A stretch of DNA of 64,000 bases, from positions 482,622 to 546,621 of the forward strand of contig NC_068342.1 of assembly GCF_014633365.1 (NCBI RefSeq). Reading direction: 5' to 3'. This document shows, one piece after another, positions 23,289 through 35,722 of the stretch. The notes beneath the pieces are model-generated. The model was not told where the DNA came from and ran no database searches. It saw only the letters and a program-made list of their open reading frames with translations. Within the stretch, counting starts at the first letter, position 1. Each line of letters starts with the position of its first letter. This DNA comes from Diospyros lotus. Lineage: Eukaryota; Streptophyta; Magnoliopsida; Ericales; Ebenaceae. A program made the position numbers and the translations under genes.

Positions 23289-24906
23289 ATGTGGAGGGAA
23301 ATTGCTACTACCCTGAGAAACACGGCAAAAGCAGTCTTTGGAGAGACAAATGGTACATTCCCTAACCTTAAGGAGTCTTGGTGGTGGAATCAAGAGGTAC
23401 AATTGAAAATTAGAAATAAGAAAGCTTGCTATAAGGCTGTATATCAGTGTAGCAATGAAGAAAACCTAAAAAATTATAAAGAAGCGAAAAAGGCAGCAAA
23501 AAGAGCTGTTAGTGAAGCAAGGTCAAAAGCATATGAGAATCTATATAAACGACTTGATACAAAAGATGGAGAAAGGGATATATATAAATTAGCTAAAGCA
23601 AGAGAAAGAAAAATAAGGGATCTAAACCAAGTGAAATGCATAAAAGATGAAAACCAAAATTTATTAGTGAATGAGGGAGCGATTAAGGAGAGATGAAAGG
23701 AGTATTTCACAAAATTATTCAATGATGGTGGGGACACAAGAGTTAGGTTTGGACATCTTAGTAACTTTGAAGGGAACGTGAGTTATACATTTTATCAACG
23801 AATAAGTTCAAAAGAAATAAGACAAGCATTAAAAAAGATGAAAAATCATAAGGCGGTGGGACTAGATAATATACCAATAGAAACATGGAAATGCATGGGA
23901 GAAGAGGACATCTCCTAGCTAACGAAATTATTTAACCCGATCCTTAAATAAAAACAGATGCCAGATGAGTGGAAGAATAGTACTTTGGTTCTTATATACA
24001 AGAACAAAGGAGATGTTCAAAATTATGAAAATTACAGAGGAATTAAGTTAATGAGCCATACTATGAAACTCTGGGAGAGAGTAATAGAGCAGAGGCTCAG
24101 AAAGAAAACAGACGTTTCAGAAAATCAATTTGGTTTAATGCCTGATAGGTCAACAATGGAAGCTATATACCTATTGAGGTGTCTAATGGAAAAGTATCGG
24201 GATCATCAGAAAGACCTGCATATGGTATTTATAGATCTAGAAAGAATTTGTGATAGAGTTCCTAGAGAAGTATTATGGAGGGTTTTAGAGAAGAAAAGAG
24301 TTCAAATAGCCTATATACATGCCCTTAAGGACATGTATTACGGTGCAGAGACACGGGTCAGAACATGCAGAGGAGATATTGAACCGTTTAAAATTACAAT
24401 GAAATTACATCAAGGTTCTACACTAAGTCCATACTTATTTGCTCTAGTAATAGATAAACTCACTAAACACATTCAGACAGAGGTGTTATGGTGTATGCTA
24501 TTTGCAGATGACATAGTGTGTGTTGGTGGATGAAACAAAAGAGGGAGTGAATGCTAAGCTTGAGTTGTGGAGAAACAATTTAGAATTTAAGGGATTTAAA
24601 TTAAGTAGAAGGAAAACAGAATATATGGAATGTAAATTTAGTAAGAATGCAAGAGTGGAGGATATTATAATAAAATTAGAAGACTAAGTCATACAAAGAA
24701 AAAATCATTTTCGATATTTGGGATCAGTGATTCAAAAAGATGGAGAAATTCACGAGGATGTCACGCATAGAATTGGTTGGTTAAAATGGAGAAATGCATC
24801 GGGGGTGTTATGTGATGGTAAAATCCTATTAAAACTGAAAGAAAAATTCTATAAGACAACTATAAGACTAGTTTTGTTGTATGGCTTAAAATGTTGGACA
24901 GTCTGA
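23289..24906 (+). pseudogene. RTE LINE reverse transcriptase, N-terminal part
   Basis: Protein pieces show the linker typical of RTE elements (YKEAKKAAKRAVSEARSKAY) and then reverse-transcriptase blocks: KNHKAVGLDNIPIE, MPDEWKNSTLVLIYKNKGD, NYRGIKLMSHTMKLWERVIE, FGLMPDRSTMEAI and the LFADDIV active site. Internal stops fall where the family has Trp (for example near 23694 and 23918), and there is at least one frameshift. The coding sequence is cut at 24903 by the Gypsy element and continues at 30251. Confidence 0.88.
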
Positions 24907-25320
24907 TGCGGTCACCAATCAAGACTTGGCCCAAAGTCGACCCGACCATGCCGGAACAATATTTTACTATTTCTTAAGTTTTTAAAATTCTACTTGATTT
25001 AGGATTTTATTTCATGTTTCTACTTGATATAGGATTCTACTTTATGTTTGATTAGGATTTATTTCTATTAGGATTCTAGTTGGATTTTGTTTTTCAAATA
25101 TTAGATGGATTTGGATTAGCCAAATACTATAAATATGCCTAGGATCTAGAGTTTGTAATCAAGTTTTAATCAATCAAATTTCAGCAACCTATTTGGGTTT
25201 TCTTAGCAAAACAGTTTTGTTTTTGCATCTTTTTGAAAGTCAAGATTCGGCCATTGAAGTTTGCTCTTTCAAGGGTTTATTTTGGTGTGTTTTTTCACAC
25301 ACGCGCTACACGCTGCGTCA
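24904..25320 (+). repeat. Gypsy 5' LTR
   Basis: 417 bp with a tataaata box at 25129-25136. The primer-binding site follows two bases after its end. Confidence 0.93.
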
Positions 25321-25352
25321 TGTGGTATTAGAGCGATTAATCAACCAATCCG

Positions 25353-27008
25353 ATGGCCAATCTTGAAGGTAACGGTAGCAACCAGCCTCGTGACGGTGAT
25401 CAGGGGTTGTCCGCAGTTTGGAGAGAAATCGAAGAACAACGGGAAGTAACTCGTACTATCCAGCAGCGATTGGAGCAACATAGCAACCAATTGGGCACCT
25501 TACTACGAGTTGATGATGATAGGAACCTGAATAATGGGGTGAATCAAGCCGGAGCGGGGAGACCACCCATTAATCATGTCCTTGTTAATCCTAGAAGACC
25601 AGTGATTGAAGATAGCGATGAAGAGGATGATTTTGGTCGAGCAATAGCTAATCCTAGTGGTAGAGGGGTTAGGAGGAATGCGTATCAGCACAACCACTGG
25701 GGCAACGATGAGTATAAACTAAAAGTTGATATTCCTACCTTTAGTGGAGATCTTGATATTGAGGGGTTCTTGGATTGGATCACTAAGGTTGACCGTTTTT
25801 TCAAATACATGGAGATCCCAGATGAACGACAAGTAAAGTTAGTGGCTTACAGGTTGAAAGGCGGTGCATCTGTTTGGTGGGAGTGATTAAGAGAAACGAG
25901 ATTGAGGGAAGGCCGACTGTCAGTTCAGACATGGAGATGAATGAAGCAACTGTTAAGAGGTAGGTTTTTGCCCCCCGACTATGAACAATATATGTTTGAA
26001 GCTTATCAAAGATGTGCACAGGGAATGAAGAGTGTAAATGAATATACCTCTGAGTTTCTGCGATTGGTGGAGAGAAACCAATTGTTAGAAAGTGACAATC
26101 AACAAGTAGCTCGTTACTTGAATGAATTGAAGCCTGCTATTCGTGATAAAATTGGGGTTCAGATGGTTCTGAGTGTGCAAGAAGCAAGGAACTTAGCTTT
26201 AAAGGCTGAGTTAATGTTGAGTGAGAGATCTTGTAATGACAACTATTGTCGGTATAGTGGGAATGAAAATAAACAACCAGCTTTTGATAAAGGCAAGTCG
26301 GTTCAAGGAGCGCAACCCTCCAATCCACCCCATACAGTCAACTCTAATAAGGCTACAACGGGGGGAAACATTCGAGCTACTACTTCTAATCTTCCAAAAT
26401 CCCCTAATTCTTATGCAAAGCCTATTCTTTTAAAATGTTTCAAGTGCAATGAGGTTGGGCATCGATCTAGTGATTGTCCAAGGAGGAAAACAGTTAACAT
26501 TGTAGAAAAGGAAGAGGAAGATGTTGCTGAAGAGGAAGTATATTGCGGGCCTGATGGGGAGGATGACGAAGAAGATTATGGACATGGGCAATATACCTGT
26601 GTAGTGAGGAAGTTAATGCTATCTCAAAAGAATGAAGATACTACTCAACGGCATAAGCTTTTTCGCACGAGATGTACGGTGAAAGGAAAAATCTTTGAGT
26701 TGATTATTGATATTGGAAGTCAGGAGAACATCATAGGAAGAGACGTGGTGGCAAAGATGCAGTTAACTCCTGAAAAACATCCAAGCCCTTACATGATTGG
26801 ATGGATCAAAGAAGTTGGTGGCATACATGTGGATGAACGTTGCAGGGTGCCTTTTTCTATTGGTAAGTACTCCAACGAAGTCTATTGTGATATTGTTGAT
26901 ATGGATGCTTGCCATATTTTATTTGGGAGGCCTTGGCAATTTGATGTGGATGCTAAGCACTCGGGTAGGAAGAACACATATCAGCTTGAGAAAGAAGGTG
27001 TGCGTTAA
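25353..27008 (+). pseudogene. Gypsy gag and protease, broken
   Basis: The ATG at 25353 opens a Gag frame that is stopped at 25886 and resumes about 25911. The retrotransposon-gag fold (GFLDWITKVDRFFKYMEIPD, then a stop in place of a coding residue in the WWE-LRETRL stretch) is followed by a CCHC zinc knuckle, CFKCNEVGHRSSDC (about 26434-26475). An aspartic-protease-like region follows (FELIIDIGSQENIIGRDVV, about 26694-26750). The usual small residue between Asp and Gly-Ser is Ile here, which may impair the active site. Confidence 0.9.
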
Positions 27009-29828
27009 CTACTTTGTTACCCATAGTGGAAAAGAATCAAACCAAAGCTTCTAAAGTGGAGGGGCGAAATTTTCTTACCATTACACATAAACACACTGAG
27101 TTTGTGAGAGAGTGTAAGGATACTCGAGAGGTTCACTTATTGGTTATCAAGGGAGAGAGTGTGAGTGAGCCACTGAAGGTGAATTAAATTCCAGTGGAGG
27201 TGCAGGGATTGTTGGAGGAATTTCATGATGTGGTTCCTGATGTGTTACCTAATGAGCTACCTCCTATGAGAGATATTCAACACCACATTGACTTGGTTCC
27301 TGGTGCTAGCTTGCCTAACCTACCACACTACAGGATGAGTCCTAGGGAGAATGAGATTTTGCGTGGATAGGTAGAGGAATTGTTGAGAAAAGGGTACATT
27401 CAGACTAGCATGAGTCCATGTGCAGTGCCAGCATTATTGACACCAAAGAAAGATGGGAGTTGGAGGATGTGTGTTGACAGTAGAGCCATCAACAAAATTA
27501 CTATTGAGTATAAATTTTCAATTCCTAGGCTCGACGACATGCTTGATCAACTTGATGGGGCTGTGATTTTTATCAAAATTGATCTTAGAAGTGGTTATCA
27601 TCAAATCAGAATTCGACCTGGAAATGAGTGGAAGACAGCTTTCAAGACGAGAGATGGGTTGTTTGAGTGGTTAGTCATGCCCTTTGGACTAACCAATGCA
27701 CCAAGCACTTTCATGAGACTAATGAACCAAGTATTACGCCCTTTCATTGGTAAATTCGTTGTGGTGTATTTTGATGATATTTTGATATACAGTAAGTCTA
27801 TTAATGAGCATGATGGGCATATTCGGGAGGTGTTGAGTGTGTTGAGGGAAAACAAACTTTATGCTAATTTGAAGAAGTGTACTTTTATGAGTGAGAGCTT
27901 GTTGTTCTTGGGCTTTGTTATAAGCAAAGAGGGCGTAAAGGTAGATGAGGAAAAAGTCCGAGCTATTAGAGAGTGGCCAACCCCTAAAAATGTCAGTGAT
28001 GTGCGAAGTTTCTATGGGTTAGCAACTTTCTATAGGCGGTTTATCAAACACTTTAGTAGTATTGTGGCTCCAATTACTGAGTGTTTAAAGAAAGGAAAGT
28101 TCCATTGGGGTGAAGAACAAGAGCAAAGTTTCACCTTGATAAAAGAGAAATTATGTACTGCTCCTGTCTTAGTTTTGCTAAGCTTTGACAAATTGTTTGA
28201 GGTTGAGTGTGATACAAGTGGAGTGGGTATAGGTGATGTGTTGTCCCAAGAGGAGACCAATTGCATTTTTCAGTGAGAAGTTGTATGAAGCCAGAAGAAA
28301 GTGGTCTACTTATGATAAGGAGTTTTATGTAGTAGTGAGGGCTCTTAAGACATGGGAACATTACTTGATTGCCAAAGAATTTGTTCTTTACACGGATCAC
28401 CAAGCTCTTAAGTACTTGAGTAGCCAAAGGCAATTGAGGAGTGATATGCATGCTAGATGGTCTGCTTTTATTAATAAATTTCCATATAAAATTGTACATA
28501 AGTCGGGACAGCATAATTGAGTGGCGGATGCTTTGAGTAGGCGTGTGAATTTGATCAAGACCCTTAGTGTTGAGATTGTTGGATTTGAGTGCTTGAAAGA
28601 ATTATATGCGACAGACAAGGATTTCAAACATATGTGGGAACAATGCATTACTCAGCAACCATCAGGAGATTTCTATGTACATGACTCAGTTGTGCATCCC
28701 TTGCACATCTCTTCGTGAGAAAATTATTCGGGATTTGCATAGTGGTGGCTTAGCAGGGCATCTTGGCAGAGACAAGACTATTGAAGCTGTTATGGGAAGG
28801 TATTATTGGCCAAGAGCAAAGAGAAATGTTTCTATTATTGTGGCGAGGTGTTATATATGTCAAACAGCTAAGGGGCACTCTTCTAATGTCGGTCTCTACA
28901 TGCCATTGTCTGTTCCCAATGCTATTTGGGAAGATTTGTCTATGGACTTCGTGTTGGGTCTACCGCGAAACCCAACGAGGTATGGATTCTGTTTTGTAGT
29001 GGTTGACAGGTTTTCCAAAATGGCGCACTTTCTCCCATGCAAGAAGACGACAGATGCAGTAGCTACAACTAAACTGTTTTTTAATTAGATTGTTAGACTA
29101 CATGGAGTCCCTAAAACTATTACTTCGGATCGTGATACAACGTTTTTGAGTCACTTCTGAATTACCTTGTGGAGAATGTTCGATTCATCTTTGAATTTCA
29201 GTAGCACAGCACATCCCCAGATTGATGGACAGACAAAGGTGGTGAATCGTACCTTAGGAAATCTGATTCGCATTGTTTGCAAAGACAAGCCAAGACAATG
29301 GGACCTGGTCATAGCTCAAGCGAAATTTGCCTACAACAACGTCGTGCATAGCTCAACAGGAAGATCACCATTCTCTATCATATACATGAAAGTTCCTAAT
29401 CATGCATTGGATTTGGTAAAATTGCCAAAGGCACCATGTTTCAGTGTTGTAGCTAGTGACTTAGCTGAACACGTTCAAGCAGTTCAGGAAGATGTCAAGC
29501 AAAAGTTGCATGAGGCGAATAAGAAGTACAAGGCAGTAGCTGACAAGTATAGGAAGCACAAGGTATTTGCAGTTGGAGATGAAGTCATGATATTCTTGAA
29601 GAAGGAACGGATTCCTACAGGACAACAGAACAAGCTCAAGCCAAAGAAATATGGTCCTTACAAGATTACAAAGAAGATCAATGATAATACTTATGTTGTG
29701 GATTTGCCAAATCATATGGGTATTTCCAAAACATTCAATGTTGCTGATCTTTCTTTGTATTTGCCAGACGTTGAGTTGTCATACCCAGATCATAATTCGA
29801 GGACGAATTCTTCTAAAGTGAAGGTGAA
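27009..29828 (+). pseudogene. Gypsy reverse transcriptase, RNase H and integrase, broken
   Basis: Reverse transcriptase (27380-28240) keeps the [10 protein letters not shown] active site. RNase H (about 28190-28520) keeps [10 protein letters not shown] and the DAL motif region. Integrase (28606-29800) has the HHCC zinc region ([23 protein letters not shown]), the first catalytic Asp (MDFVLGLPR) and the second (TSDRDTTF). The third catalytic position, usually Glu in the GQTE motif, is Lys here (GQTKVVNR). In-frame stops occur near 27368, 28518, 29086 and 29158, and frameshifts near 28250 and 28710. The protein cannot be made as one piece. Confidence 0.92.
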
Positions 29829-30245
29829 TGATACGGTCACCAATCAAGACCCAGCCCAAAGCCGACCCGACCATGTCGGAATAATATTTTAATATTTCTT
29901 AAGTTTTTAAAATTCTACTTGATTTAGGATTTTATTTCATGTTTTTACTTGATTTAGGATTCTATTTCATGTTTGATTAGGATTTATTTCTATTACGATT
30001 CTAGTTGGATTTTGTTTTCCAAATATTAGATGGATTTGGATTAGCCAAATACTATAAATATGCATAGGATCTAGAGTTTGTAATCAAGTTTTAATCAATC
30101 AAATTTCAGCAACCTATTTGGGTTTTCTTAGCAAAATAGTCTTGTTTTTGCGTCTTTTTGAAAATCAAGCTTTGGCCATTGAAGTTTGCTCTTTCAAGAG
30201 TTTATTTTGGTGTGTTTTTTCACACACGCGCTACACGTTGCGTCA
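29829..30245 (+). repeat. Gypsy 3' LTR
   Basis: 417 bp, the same length as the 5' LTR without gaps. Its tataaata box is at 30053-30060. Confidence 0.93.
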
Positions 30246-30250
30246 CAGTC

Positions 30251-30658
30251 AAATACCAGTATGAGTAAAAGACGAGCGTAGCGGAGATAAGCATGCTAAG
30301 ATGGATGTGCGGCCATACAAGAAAAGATAAAATTAGAAATGAGGTTATTCGTAATAAGGTAGGAGTAGTGTCAATCGAGGAGAAGATGAGAAAGACTAGA
30401 CTAAGATGGTTTGGTCATGTGAGAAGAAGACCAATAGACGCTCATGTGAGAAGAGTTGATGAAATGGAACAATTAGTAAAAAAAAAAAAAAAAAAAGATA
30501 GAGGCAGACACGATAAGACTTTGGGAAAGACATTAAAGTTTGATATGAAGTGTATGAACCTAAATGAAGATATAACAAAATATAGAAATACATGGAAATC
30601 TAGAATTCATGTAGCCGACCCTATATAGTGGGATAAAGGCTAGATATATTGTGTTGTT
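30251..30658 (+). pseudogene. RTE LINE, C-terminal part and 3' end
   Basis: Frame 30293-30628 encodes MLRWMCGHTRKDKIRNEVI, TRLRWFGHVRRRP and then KSRIHVADP, the conserved C-terminal segment of plant RTE proteins. It contains an A18-like run (about 30480-30496) that reads as poly-Lys and is probably slippage. It is the continuation of the copy interrupted at 24903. Confidence 0.88.
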
Positions 30659-30678
30659 GTTAGTAGCTGTTTCAAGCA

Positions 30679-30884
30679 ATGGTTTTTGGTGTTCTAAGGC
30701 TTTTTTAAACCCTAGGTTTCCCATCAAGGCTTTCATCTTTATCCTCCAAAGTCCAAAATCATTAATGCCATCAAACTTTTTAATATCATATCAGGCAGCA
30801 GGGGCCGCAGAAGCCATGGCAAACAAAATATTCTATAGGTTTCTTGGTGGTTCTTGATTAAGTGATCCGGCTCTAATACCAAAT
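30679..30884 (-). pseudogene. Copia leader, primer site and start of gag
   Basis: On the minus strand the primer-binding site (30870-30881) is followed by an ATG at 30817 giving MASAAPAA and then, after a TGA, YDIKKFDGINDFGLWRIKMK. This is the typical N-terminus of Copia Gag. The frame then meets the LINE insertion at the duplicated target site. Confidence 0.85.
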
Positions 30885-31464
30885 TGTTAAAATCGAAGCA
30901 CTGTCGATATCCAATAACTCACTCAAATGCTCACTGCATCAACCACAATACATACACAAAATTAGGAAGTAAAAGAAAGATAGAATTGAAATAGAGAAAG
31001 GAAGATCAAACCACAAGTCTTGCACGTTGGTTTTACCCTAGGGCCTGGTTCATGTCACGGAAATGGCACTAGATCCAGCAACTCTACTGAGAGAACAATC
31101 CACTAAGAATGAAAGAAATTAGTACAATGAATCACTTGCTCTCTCTTACAACCCGAGTATAATTCTCTCAAAAGACTCCAAGAACTATTCTTTTCACAGC
31201 CCTCTCTCTTTATCATTGCACTCGAACAAGAGAATGAAATGATTTATGATTGATGATGACAATTGATCCCCTGCCCTCATATTTATAAACTATGGGGTGG
31301 ACCAAGGTAGGGATATAACCAACTCTATGAAGTCTAAACTACCCTTGGTATATTTAGTTAATTACAGAAACATTCTGCACACTAATTGCCACTTGATCAT
31401 CATTATTGACTCCTCTGATTTCTTCTAAGCTTCCAGCACACTTAACTCGGGCAAAACATCAACA
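30885..31464 (-). repeat. Copia 5' LTR
   Basis: 580 bp. It matches 18709-19278 with substitutions at about one in ten bases and a few short indels. Confidence 0.92.
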
Positions 31465-34400
31465 CGCTAAAGATGTGCTTCGACAAACCTCTTTTGCTTT
31501 ACTATGCTACCGTCTTGTGGCCCTTTTTCGTACATGTCAATGTTTATTATTTATAATTTATTGTAAATCATTGTAGAATGAACTGTATATGTGATTTTGA
31601 TAATATTTTGTGGGAAGTGCAAACTATGTTTATTTTCCTTGTGGCTAACTCAAGATGTTAAATAATATTAGCTTTATCTTTAAACAAACACTAAAACAAT
31701 CAGTCTGTTTATAGATACATAATTCAACTTTCAAGACATTGAATAGAGGGAGAAGGAAACATAATACATTTGATTTTGTATCCTTGCTCATTGAGAAAAT
31801 GAGCCAAAATCTTTCCTGCACCTTCATCAAAAAATATTTTTAAACCCCAATTTACTGCATGTTGGACAAGTATGAAGAAGCACAAGTAAAAACGTCAATA
31901 TGTGCCCTGATCACACCTACCCAAATCCAAATACCAAGATTTGTTGCATATTTTTTTGGGTGATATTCCAACTGCCCAATGGATTGGTTATTCAACTTAT
32001 TCCTAAACAAGTTATGAACGGTATAAGAAACATATATTGTCTCTTCATTGAATCATGGATAAGGTTAGAGGTGTGAAGAATTGCTAAGTCACACAGATTA
32101 CAGAATCTATTTGGCCATCTTCATCTTACAGTCGCATGCTTAAGTTCTCTTTTGCATTCCTTAAAAAATGAGTCAGTAGTCAAGTACAAGACATTATCAT
32201 TGTTGCCTGGATAATTATGCTTCCAATCTGTAATTCCACCGACCTAACGACGATTCTTTTCTTAACAATATCTTTGTTGTTTGGTCCAATAGGATGTCTT
32301 TACGTATAAAGAGATTTGATAAATATCGATAACTCTTAGATAGAGTGGGAAAAAGTTCTTAGATTCATGGAGATGTAAAATAACATAAAAGTTATCTTGC
32401 TTGCATATCCATCATTTGAGTCATCAACAATTGCTTATTTGACCTATGAACAAATATGCAAGGTACCAAGATGCTTATTTGAGTAATAACAATGAGTTTT
32501 TTGAATATATTGCCAACAATTGGTAGGATTTCTAGATGAAAGGCCACTCATTTGACAAGAAATAGAAGTAATATGAAAATTTTGAGTCAGCTTTTTGTCC
32601 GAAATTAAAATATGAGAATAGTGTATATCAAGGCCCTAGTATAACTAGAATTAAATTGACCATGCAAAATGTAAGAAGTCAGCAAAGAAAAACTATCTGT
32701 AGTGTTTGTTTCTGGGTCCAAACTAATGAAACGGATGTACATTGATTTGTTTCTAGGTCTGAAACGATTCTGAACTGAACAGACCATGTGTGTCCTGGGT
32801 TGTAAACATTATATATGCTCTAGATGAAATATTATTTGCCCTAATTTTACTAAATTGATGAAGATATGCTATTTATTTTGTGCAATAATTTGCCATTTAG
32901 TTGATTGAATTTGACTTTGAGTTTTCATAGTCAAAGGTAATATTTCCCAATTTGTTTTTGGTTTGCTTTCTGTTTTGAGTTTGTTGCGGCCAGTATTAAG
33001 TAATTGTGGCACAATGGTTGGGGCATTACATGTAACTTATTTTCCCGTTCAATCCAAGTGTCCATGTAGAACCTATTGTCATAAGCTTTCTTTATTGTTT
33101 GCCTTTCGATTTTTATGGTTGCCTTTTTGAGATTTGATATGAATCAATTGACCTCCTTGGGTTTATGAAGAATATGCTAATTAAGCCATTGCTGATGATT
33201 GCTGTTACCACTAATTTCAGCTCCTTCTATATGTTTGTAATGATACACTTTAATACTCTTATCTGTGGTTACTAGCTTATTCTTTGATTCAACTAGGAGG
33301 AAGAGCGGCTACAACTTGGTTTTAGGTCTAGATGTTTGGTACTAGCATGGTTGCTATTTTAATTTTTAAATTTCAAAGGTTCCTAATATTTTTTTTAGGT
33401 GGTTTGATGAAGAAACAACCACTCACTGCTGCTCGCAAGAAAATGGATTTTGTTTATTGACCAATAAAATTTCTTATCTCTAGATATGCCATATCACAGC
33501 TACAGGGGCAAAACAATAAACAAAATACACAGTACATCACAATGAAGGAAATTGGAATTAGATTCCATGGCTCTTCAATGCATGGAACAGCAGCTTGGAA
33601 GATACCCATGTCACCTAAGGGGGAATGAAATCTGGAGATGTTGACCAATGAAAGACGCTATCTTAGTAGGAGCCCTTCATTATGAAATAGTCTTCCATGG
33701 GGAAAGAGTTGAGAACTTGAGATTACCTATCTAGACCAGCATAAAAAATCTCATGTGGAGAATCAGGAACCTAATGTTTGTATAGGTTTCTTGGTATTTT
33801 TGGCATGGTAGTTACAGCAGTTGTACTGTAACAAGCTGTTCAAAGTTGTACTTTGTATTCGCAGCTTTATTGGCGCCAAACATAACCACCTGGATTAGTA
33901 TAAAACCTAATCCAGCTGAATGAAAGATTATTGAAGCATTTTTCCAGAAATTCTCTGTTTCTCTTTCGATCTTCCTTTCTCTCTTGCCTACTTCTGTTTT
34001 CCTCTCTTTCTCCAAATCTTCCTCTCATTTTGCCCTAAGTTCTGCCCCAATTCTCTCAAGTAGCAGAGAATTGACCTTGTCAGATATGAGGACCTGACAA
34101 TTCCTTGGCCCAGCTGGTTTTTCCCATTTGAGCTGATCCCCTTCAATAAATCCAAATTCTTGGTAGTATTTGGTCTCTCGAAATTCATCTTCTAAACCAT
34201 GTTTACGTTAAATCTCCATTTTCCATGAGTGTTCCTATTCCATCTTAAATCTCCAAAGCTGTCAGAATCTGATTATCTTTCCAAAGCTGTTGAACTCCCA
34301 TAAGACAGACTTAAAAGCTGAGCCTCCTTTGTCCCAGGCTTGTAGGTTGTTCCTAAACTCATTCCCGAATTTTGATTTTTATTTTTTTGCTGGTTCTGAG

Positions 34401-35515
34401 CTCCTGATCTGTTAAAGCTGGTAGTGAAATAATTTATTAGGGAGTACTAAAAAGCCAGTTTTGCTGCCATTCGAAACATATTGTTATTTCCAAGATGGCA
34501 ACATTCTCTTGGTGTGTATATAATCCAAATTCAAAATGCTCTAATTGAAGAGACGTAGAGGAAATCTTTTTTTTTTTTTTTTTCTTTTTGCTAAGAACCA
34601 AATATTGCTAACCTTGACTATTGGGATGAGTTCATTTTCTACACAATAACTTTAAGCCCTGAAACAGCTTAACACTGAGACAAACTGGCATGGAATGAAG
34701 AAGGGAGTGTAGAAGAAGAAGAAGAAAGTGTAAGATGGTGAGAGAGAGAAGAGGTAGGAGAATTGGGCAGGGGAGAAGAATGTTCTAGTTTCATTTCATT
34801 GATGTACTAAAGTGAGTTTTGTAACAGACAAAATGGAGGATAACTTGTATTTTCTTTTCGTTCAGGTAATTGCTTGCATGTTTGTCATGCTGTAATATTT
34901 TGGGACTACTGCCAACTCTTGGTGGTTGTGGGAGTGCTAAATATTGTATATGAAAGTGTTGTCGAGCATGATCTCTAATGTGCACATGTTTTGTTGCAGG
35001 GTTTAGTCTGGTTAGTGCTGCTGCGGTGAAGAGATGTCATTCAGCCATTTTACGGCTTCCTAGGCTTTTTGAATAGATGATGGTTGTATTTGCTAATGGT
35101 TTGTATCTGTGAGAAGTTTCTATTAGGCCTCCCTCTCCTTATCTTAAATTCAGATTGTTATGACATCAACCGTATATTTCAGAATGACAGGCTTCTTCTA
35201 GACTGAATTTAAGTTGATAAATTTACCATTTTGATTAGCTGAGCATGGAGCACTTCATGTCTGATTGATGAACCATGCATTTGGTACACCTTGTGAGATT
35301 GCTGGGCAGCTTCTACTTCTGTACTTCGTTCTTCCAATATATTTGGATAAGGATCACTTATTGTCATTTGGAATTTGAAATTTGAAATTTGAAATTTTGT
35401 TATTTGATTACGTAATTGTTGGAAGCATTTGGGTTTGGACCCAAGAAATAGATCCAATCCTTTGTTTGTGGCTGCACTATTGGTGGACTTTTACAACATT
35501 GGAAAATGTAATTTC
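31465..35515. other. No supported gene; possible SmB 3' UTR exon near 35.0 kb
   Basis: I find no protein-coding gene. The sequence is moderately AT-rich. Around 33.8-34.2 kb a stretch with a CT-rich tract resembles an old LTR remnant, but no partner was found. At 34998-34999 a strong AG (tgttttgttgcag) precedes gtttagtctggttagtgctg. It could be the acceptor of a 3' UTR exon belonging to SmB, with the retrotransposon nest then inside one intron. This is a guess. Confidence 0.35.
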
Positions 35516-35520
35516 ACTAA

Positions 35521-35722
35521 GGCGTTTGATAGTGATGGAAAATAGGACGAAATTCATTTTCTATCCAAATTTTATGAAATTTTATCAAACAAGTTTTATT
35601 TTTAATGGAATTTGAATTTTATTTTAGTTCAAAAAGTGAAGATTTTTCTTGAAATCAAGGAATTGGAATTCTATAGAATTGAAATTTCATCCCACTTTTT
35701 AACTTTTAATCAAACGCACTCT
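35521..35722. mobile_element. Short inverted-repeat MITE
   Basis: The left end ggcgtttgatagtgatgg and the right end (reversed gtgcgtttgattaaaag) are inverted repeats. They continue inward as gacgaaattca and gatgaaatttca. TAA occurs at both outer edges. About 200 bp, non-coding. Confidence 0.55.

Larger units (their letters stand above)
24904..30245 (+). mobile_element. Gypsy LTR retrotransposon nested in the LINE
   Basis: Two 417-bp LTRs (24904-25320 and 29829-30245) begin TGAT and end GTCA. They differ at about 23 positions by my count, so about 94.5 percent identity. The element is bordered by cagtc on both sides (24899-24903 and 30246-30250), a perfect 5-bp target duplication. TGGTATTAGAGC at 25323-25334 is the initiator Met-tRNA primer site. 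The gene order protease, reverse transcriptase, RNase H, integrase is that of Ty3/Gypsy elements. It interrupts the LINE frame just before the conserved C-terminal region, so it inserted after the LINE. No chromodomain is evident, so I do not assign a lineage. Confidence 0.95.
23284..30658 (+). mobile_element. RTE-type LINE, 5'-truncated, inserted into Copia gag
   Basis: About 2.0 kb of LINE once the nested Gypsy element is taken out (23284-24903 plus 30251-30658). It is flanked by gttagtagctgtttca (starting at 23263 and 30659), a duplication of about 21 bp with a single mismatch, typical of LINE insertion. The 3' end reads gtgggataaaggctag and then a TTG-rich tail, the signature terminus of plant RTE elements. 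The 5' end is truncated inside the ORF, before the reverse transcriptase. Confidence 0.9.
18709..31464 (-). mobile_element. Copia LTR retrotransposon, decayed, split by nested insertions
   Basis: Two LTRs (18709-19278 and 30885-31464) begin TGTT and end AACA. By my count they differ at about 58 of 570 positions, so roughly 90 percent identity. Flanks are cacta and cgcta, a 5-bp duplication with one change. Next to the 30.9-kb LTR the minus strand reads TGGTATTAGAGC (30870-30881), the primer site for initiator Met-tRNA used by Copia elements. Next to the 19.3-kb LTR it has a purine-rich tract (gaggcaaaatggtggaaatt). The direction is therefore minus. Gag starts at 30817 and pol runs down to about 19509. 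Removing the nested LINE leaves about 5.4 kb, a normal Copia size. Confidence 0.93.

Noticed and set aside
33812..34188. CT-rich stretch with tggcgcc resembling a retroelement leader
   Set aside because: No second LTR, no flanking duplication and no coding domain could be found, so an element cannot be supported.
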